Shown here piece after piece: positions 59,886-64,000 of a stretch of 64,000 nt of DNA; the stretch's first letter is position 1, and each line of letters begins with the position of its first letter. Location of the stretch: NCBI GenBank assembly GCA_037577475.1, contig CM075184.1:15924094-15988093 (forward strand), written 5' to 3'. The notes beneath the pieces were generated by a model. That model saw nothing but the letters and a program-made list of their open reading frames with translations, was not told where the DNA came from and searched no databases. The position numbers were made by a program, and so were the translations under genes. The stretch is from Chaunax sp. Z400. Lineage: Eukaryota > Chordata > Actinopteri > Lophiiformes > Chaunacidae.

Positions 59886-61239
59886 CTGCAAAACACAGAC
59901 ATAGAATAAATTAGTATGAAGCTGGTGTAACTTGAGTGCTTGTGTCTAAAGTGTATTTATTTATAAAGCAGAGGAATGTTCGGTATGAGGCGACCCTCCC
60001 TTCAGCATCTTTCACGTCGTGTACCACCAGCAACACATGTTATCACACATAAAAACAGAGAGCGAGACAGAGACAGACACTGTGGTAACATTGTCTCTGA
60101 CAGAAGCAGACATTTATATACAGTCGCTGAGGAAATCTTGTATCTGTTTTCAATATGAATCCAATCTTGAGGGAAGACGTTGATAGAAAAAAAAGAAAAA
60201 GAAATGCGGACTTTCATCCTTTCACTCATGGCTTTGAAGCCATTATGTTAAATCCTATTTAAAATAGAATCCTTTGTTCCTGAGTGTCTTTTCTGTGATT
60301 ATCTGATACTCCTGAATATTGTATAGTCATATCAATACTGTAAATACTGTACACATACAAAGTTCAGACTATTTTTGACAACAAGAAAAAAGCTCTTAAA
60401 AGCCAGAAGCGCACTTGGAGAGCACTAAACATTTCCTGGATCAGATCTGAAAATCTAAGCACCTCCTCCTCATTCGAAGAGCCACCTCTCTACAACATTG
60501 CATTAACATCCGGTTTTGAGATATTCTGCTAACTAACTCACAAACAGACAGGCTGGTGTACTGTAAACATGACGTCCCCGGCAGAGGTAACAAAAACAAG
60601 CATTAGAGGACTCACCTTAAAGCCCTATACTGATTTAAACCCATGAAACATTATTCAGAGGCCTACGTGAATAACCCCTCCAGGTCTAATTCCTAATCGG
60701 CAGATAGGTCAGGTTGTTGTTGACTGAGAGACAGAAGGTTAAATCTCATTTAAAGATTCTCAGGAGAAGCTCTAAGCCACGACAAGAACAGTTCACTTTA
60801 ATTTACTGTTTCCAGGTGGCTTCCCAGCGATGATAAGCTGTTTGTAAGGCAGATTTTGTAGGTAAACTGAATGACACCTGATTTGGCTGCTGCTTACATA
60901 AGAAAAAGGAAAACAGAACTGATACAAGAGAACCTTCAAATCACATCATGAACAATGTCCAGTAGTAGTTCAGCCTCAGACCGGGAGGCTCGAATGAAAA
61001 CCATCAGGAGCAGCTCCCTCCACAGAGCTTCATTATACTATCACTGCTTATGAAGACGGAGTTGCAAATGAACTTGTTGACCCCGACCAGGATGGTTTCA
61101 TTCTCCCATGGGACAACCTGCAGGTCTCTGAGGTGAACATCAATATATATGTTCTGATCCGCTTTGAGGTTTAAGATTTTAGGAGCAGGACAAATGTTCA
61201 ATATCGCAATATGTTATTGCCAAACTGGTTTCAGCGCAA

Positions 61240-61375
61240 TCCTTGAAGGTTGAAACTCCCCACCAGTAAGTTAGAACTGAAGAAGCCTCTTGGCTGAGAG
61301 GTGAGACGTCTAAACAGAAGTCCAGTTGCTTCAACCTTCATGACCTGGGTTGACTGAGAATCGACACCAACATGG
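61240..61375 (+). repeat. Dispersed teleost repeat ('actgaagaagcctcttggct')
   Basis: actgaagaagcctcttggct followed by 'gagaggtgagacgtctaaac' and 'agaagtccagttgcttcaac' is a familiar fish repeat tail. The class is unknown to me. Confidence 0.5.
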
Positions 61376-63904
61376 CTTCAGCATAGTGATGTGATGCTGT
61401 GGAGGTTCTTCCTGCAGACGCTCCAACTCTAGACTGTTCTGCTGTCTGGTAGTCTTCTGACATTTTATGATATTCCAATAATTGTGCTGCTCTTGTTCAT
61501 TCACATTCAGAACTAAAAGGGTTTTTCTGGTCAGAGCACGACCTTAAAGAACAGCAACAACAGCAAATATACATCAAAAATAGCTGCTTTTATCTACATA
61601 AACTTAATTCAAAGACACTCTTTCACTCCTTCGCTATGCTTTTGATTCAGTGTTTTTGATTTTGTTAGTGTAATGTTTCAGGGGCCAGTCCTTTCAAACT
61701 GGTAATTTTATACTTTACAGCAGTTCATAATCAAGTGATTCTATCTATTTTTTCAAAATAGTTATTTGCGGCCTAAAAACAGACGAACAAGTCTCAGTTC
61801 AGCTCTTTTCATTCATCAAGCGTGATCATTTAGACAATTTGGTAACATCGTGTTCAAATCTGGTATGTGGGAGCAGTTTTCAAAAACACAGCTTGGTAAT
61901 TATTATATGACTTAATGTTTGTGCTGCTACAGTTAAGAACAGCATTCAAAATGCTCTGTGTTATGTGAATCTGAGTTGCGTCAAGCCAATTCACCCTGAA
62001 GGAACAGGAACGACATACAGCACAGTAGCTGTTGGTTTCATGACATCAGTGTGTTGATGATGTAAATGATGTGGCTAGAGGGGACTGATTGACAATGTAA
62101 AAAAGAGACATAAGATGAAGACATGGCTGTGAGGGTGTTAGAAATGTACCTAAGTAAAAGCAGGAATACTCTAGTACAAGTTAATGCCCTGCATTTGAAA
62201 TATTTTCCTTGAGTTCACAGAACTATTCGAACAGAATGATCCAGAATGTATTACAATGTTAGATTATTACTATTGGTGTGTTTTGCTTAAACAAAATATT
62301 TAAAAAAGCTGATAGCAAATTAGTTGGCTGATATCGCCCAATACCTGTCACAATATCACTCAATCACATGATCCACTTATCTGAGGTAAAGGCCTTTATT
62401 TTGTATACCTGCTAGAATTGCTCAAATCTCATATTTCCATCACTATTTCCACGTCATTTTCCATCGTTTGATGCTTGACTGGTGCTAGTTAATGACGTCA
62501 TCTGGTTGTTTTATTCTGCTATGAGTGGAGAATTAAATTAGCCTTTATCATCACTGACTATTTATCTCTCAAGGTGCTTAACTTTTAATGTGAACATTAT
62601 GGATCATTTAGTGGCAAAGCCAAACACCACAGCACCGCTTTGGCAATAAAAAGGAGAGCCCAATAACGTGAACAGTCAAAACCTCCAAAACCACAAATCT
62701 AAAAATAAACATCAATGGATCCACCACCTCACCCAATTCACTGGACTTGGATGGACGGCTGCAGCCACAGGTCCATCCAGACAAATGGCTGTTACTGAAG
62801 CTTTCAGACTGACGGTGCCAATAAATGGCCTTTGTTCTTCATGAGGTGCATTTGTATTTTTAAACTGTGATTATACTTTCACGATAGTAGAGGGACAAAT
62901 TGAACAGAAGAAGACAATTAAATTGTTAATCTCAATCATGTGGATTATAATGAATCATCAGCTAAATGGACCGTGACAGCCCTACCCACAGCCCCATGAC
63001 AACATGGACACTGTCGGAAATTAACAATCTTAGGCTTTATTGGAAATTGGATAACTGCTGAAGTAAACATGTAAGTCAATGTAATAAATACCTGAATAAA
63101 TAGAAATTTAATTTGGATCAATGAACAGCCAAATCAAAACAATTAATTTCTAAATACAGAATTGGTCAAAGTAACAGAGTAAATAAGTCAAGGTGGGAGT
63201 GATTTTAGTTTTTTGAGCGATCATTTTCTCTCGGGTCAGTAATTAGAGTTCAGAAGATGACTGGTGGAGGCTGCAAAGCCATCGCCCACTACCTGAGCTG
63301 AGTTCCCCAGATACTGACCAAATCAATGACTCAGTGCTGAATAATGCTGTCAAATACATGCTGTGGAGTAAGTACAATATTTTCTGATGGGTCTGGTGCA
63401 GCAGCACTAAAAAGGCATAAAACTGAGTACCTGAAAATTGTACTGTACATGAACTAATGCAAATGGATATGTTCCACCACTGTCCATGTCAGTGTCTGAC
63501 CCTAATAAAATATGTTTACTCTGAGACATGATCAACAGATTTAGATCCAAAGTCAGTCTTTTTTCTGTCAGCATTAACAACCAGCCCAAACACTCCTGGA
63601 GCAGACAGCTACGAGCTACATTATGTTTCTGTTGTACTGCAGTCCAGGCTTCAGTCGGCTGAGTTGTTGGGCAGTCCTCTACTGAAGCTGACCAACAGGT
63701 AAGCAGGCTGTACTGTTGATTTATTCACTCTCATTTTAACAAGAGTCCCACACTCCTCAGTCTGAATGAACAACCCCCCTGCAAAGACATCATCAAATGA
63801 AGTGGTGATGTTATGGAAACTACATCTATGTACATACAGTATTTATAACTCCAAAGGCACTCAGTAGAGTGTGACCCTCTGCCAAGACCCAACAATCCTA
63901 CACA

Positions 63905-64000
63905 TGTCTGTTTAGCTTGCCTGACCCACGCCCCACCCCTCCACCAAGTTTCATGGAAATCAGTTCAGTAGTTTTTGCATAATTAGGGAAAATTTTGCAC
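63905..64000 (+). repeat. Dispersed repeat fragment at the right edge
   Basis: 'ccaccaagtttcatggaaat' and 'cagttcagtagtttttgcat' are the same family as 4158-4330. It is cut by the window end. Confidence 0.5.

Larger units (their letters stand above)
59886..64000 (-). other. rfx7 intron running out of the window
   Basis: The upstream rfx7 exon should end in TG to complete the cysteine codon before KSVQSK. I searched by eye for a minus-strand exon resembling KIKNSIC followed by a GT donor, and did not find one. Apart from the repeat at 61240 and the fragment at 63905-64000, nothing is recognisable. Confidence 0.6.

Noticed and set aside
1..64000. CRISPR array, operon, phage or bacterial defence system
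   Set aside because: The repeats are microsatellites and transposon copies; genes are intron-rich vertebrate genes.

Overview
This is vertebrate nuclear DNA, most likely from a perch-like teleost fish. The genes are split into many short exons with GT-AG introns, the non-coding DNA is AT-rich, and it carries many teleost-type mobile-element relics (Tc1, mariner, hAT, pogo/Tigger, L1-like, SINE-like and MITE copies) and simple repeats. There is no bacterial or viral gene organisation, no CRISPR array and no operon.

Two protein-coding genes are present, both on the minus strand. The first is a complete nedd4 E3 ubiquitin ligase gene. Its stop codon is at 7344-7346 and the start codon of the short form is at 35962-35964. 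I could join 29 coding exons with every phase matching; they give a 920-residue protein with C2, four WW domains and HECT. A separate 1329-base coding exon at 22229-23557 is an alternative first exon that splices in phase to exon 6. It gives a form of about 1266 residues with a serine-rich N-terminus in place of the first part of C2, like the long human NEDD4 form. The 3' UTR probably runs down to about 4615.

The second gene is rfx7, a winged-helix transcription factor. Eight coding exons are visible between 46588 and 59885; its N-terminal exon or exons lie beyond the right edge. The order rfx7 then nedd4 on one strand is the same as I recall for human chromosome 15q21, which supports orthology.

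Layout: 1-4614 gene-poor sequence with an L1-like relic; 4615-7343 nedd4 3' UTR carrying a mobile-element copy; 7344-35964 nedd4; 35965-36260 its upstream region; 36261-43774 intergenic sequence packed with nested transposon relics; 43775-46587 probable rfx7 3' UTR; 46588-59885 rfx7 exons; 59886-64000 rfx7 intron. The two genes are neighbours but the sequence gives no sign that they work in one pathway.

The most notable observation is an AT-AC intron in rfx7 with the U12-type 5' splice site ATATCCTTT and a matching branch-site core. It cuts the DNA-binding domain. Others are a (CAG)16 tract read in the alanine frame in nedd4, and the catalytic cysteine codon of the HECT domain being split by the last intron. 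I found no convincing new biological system.
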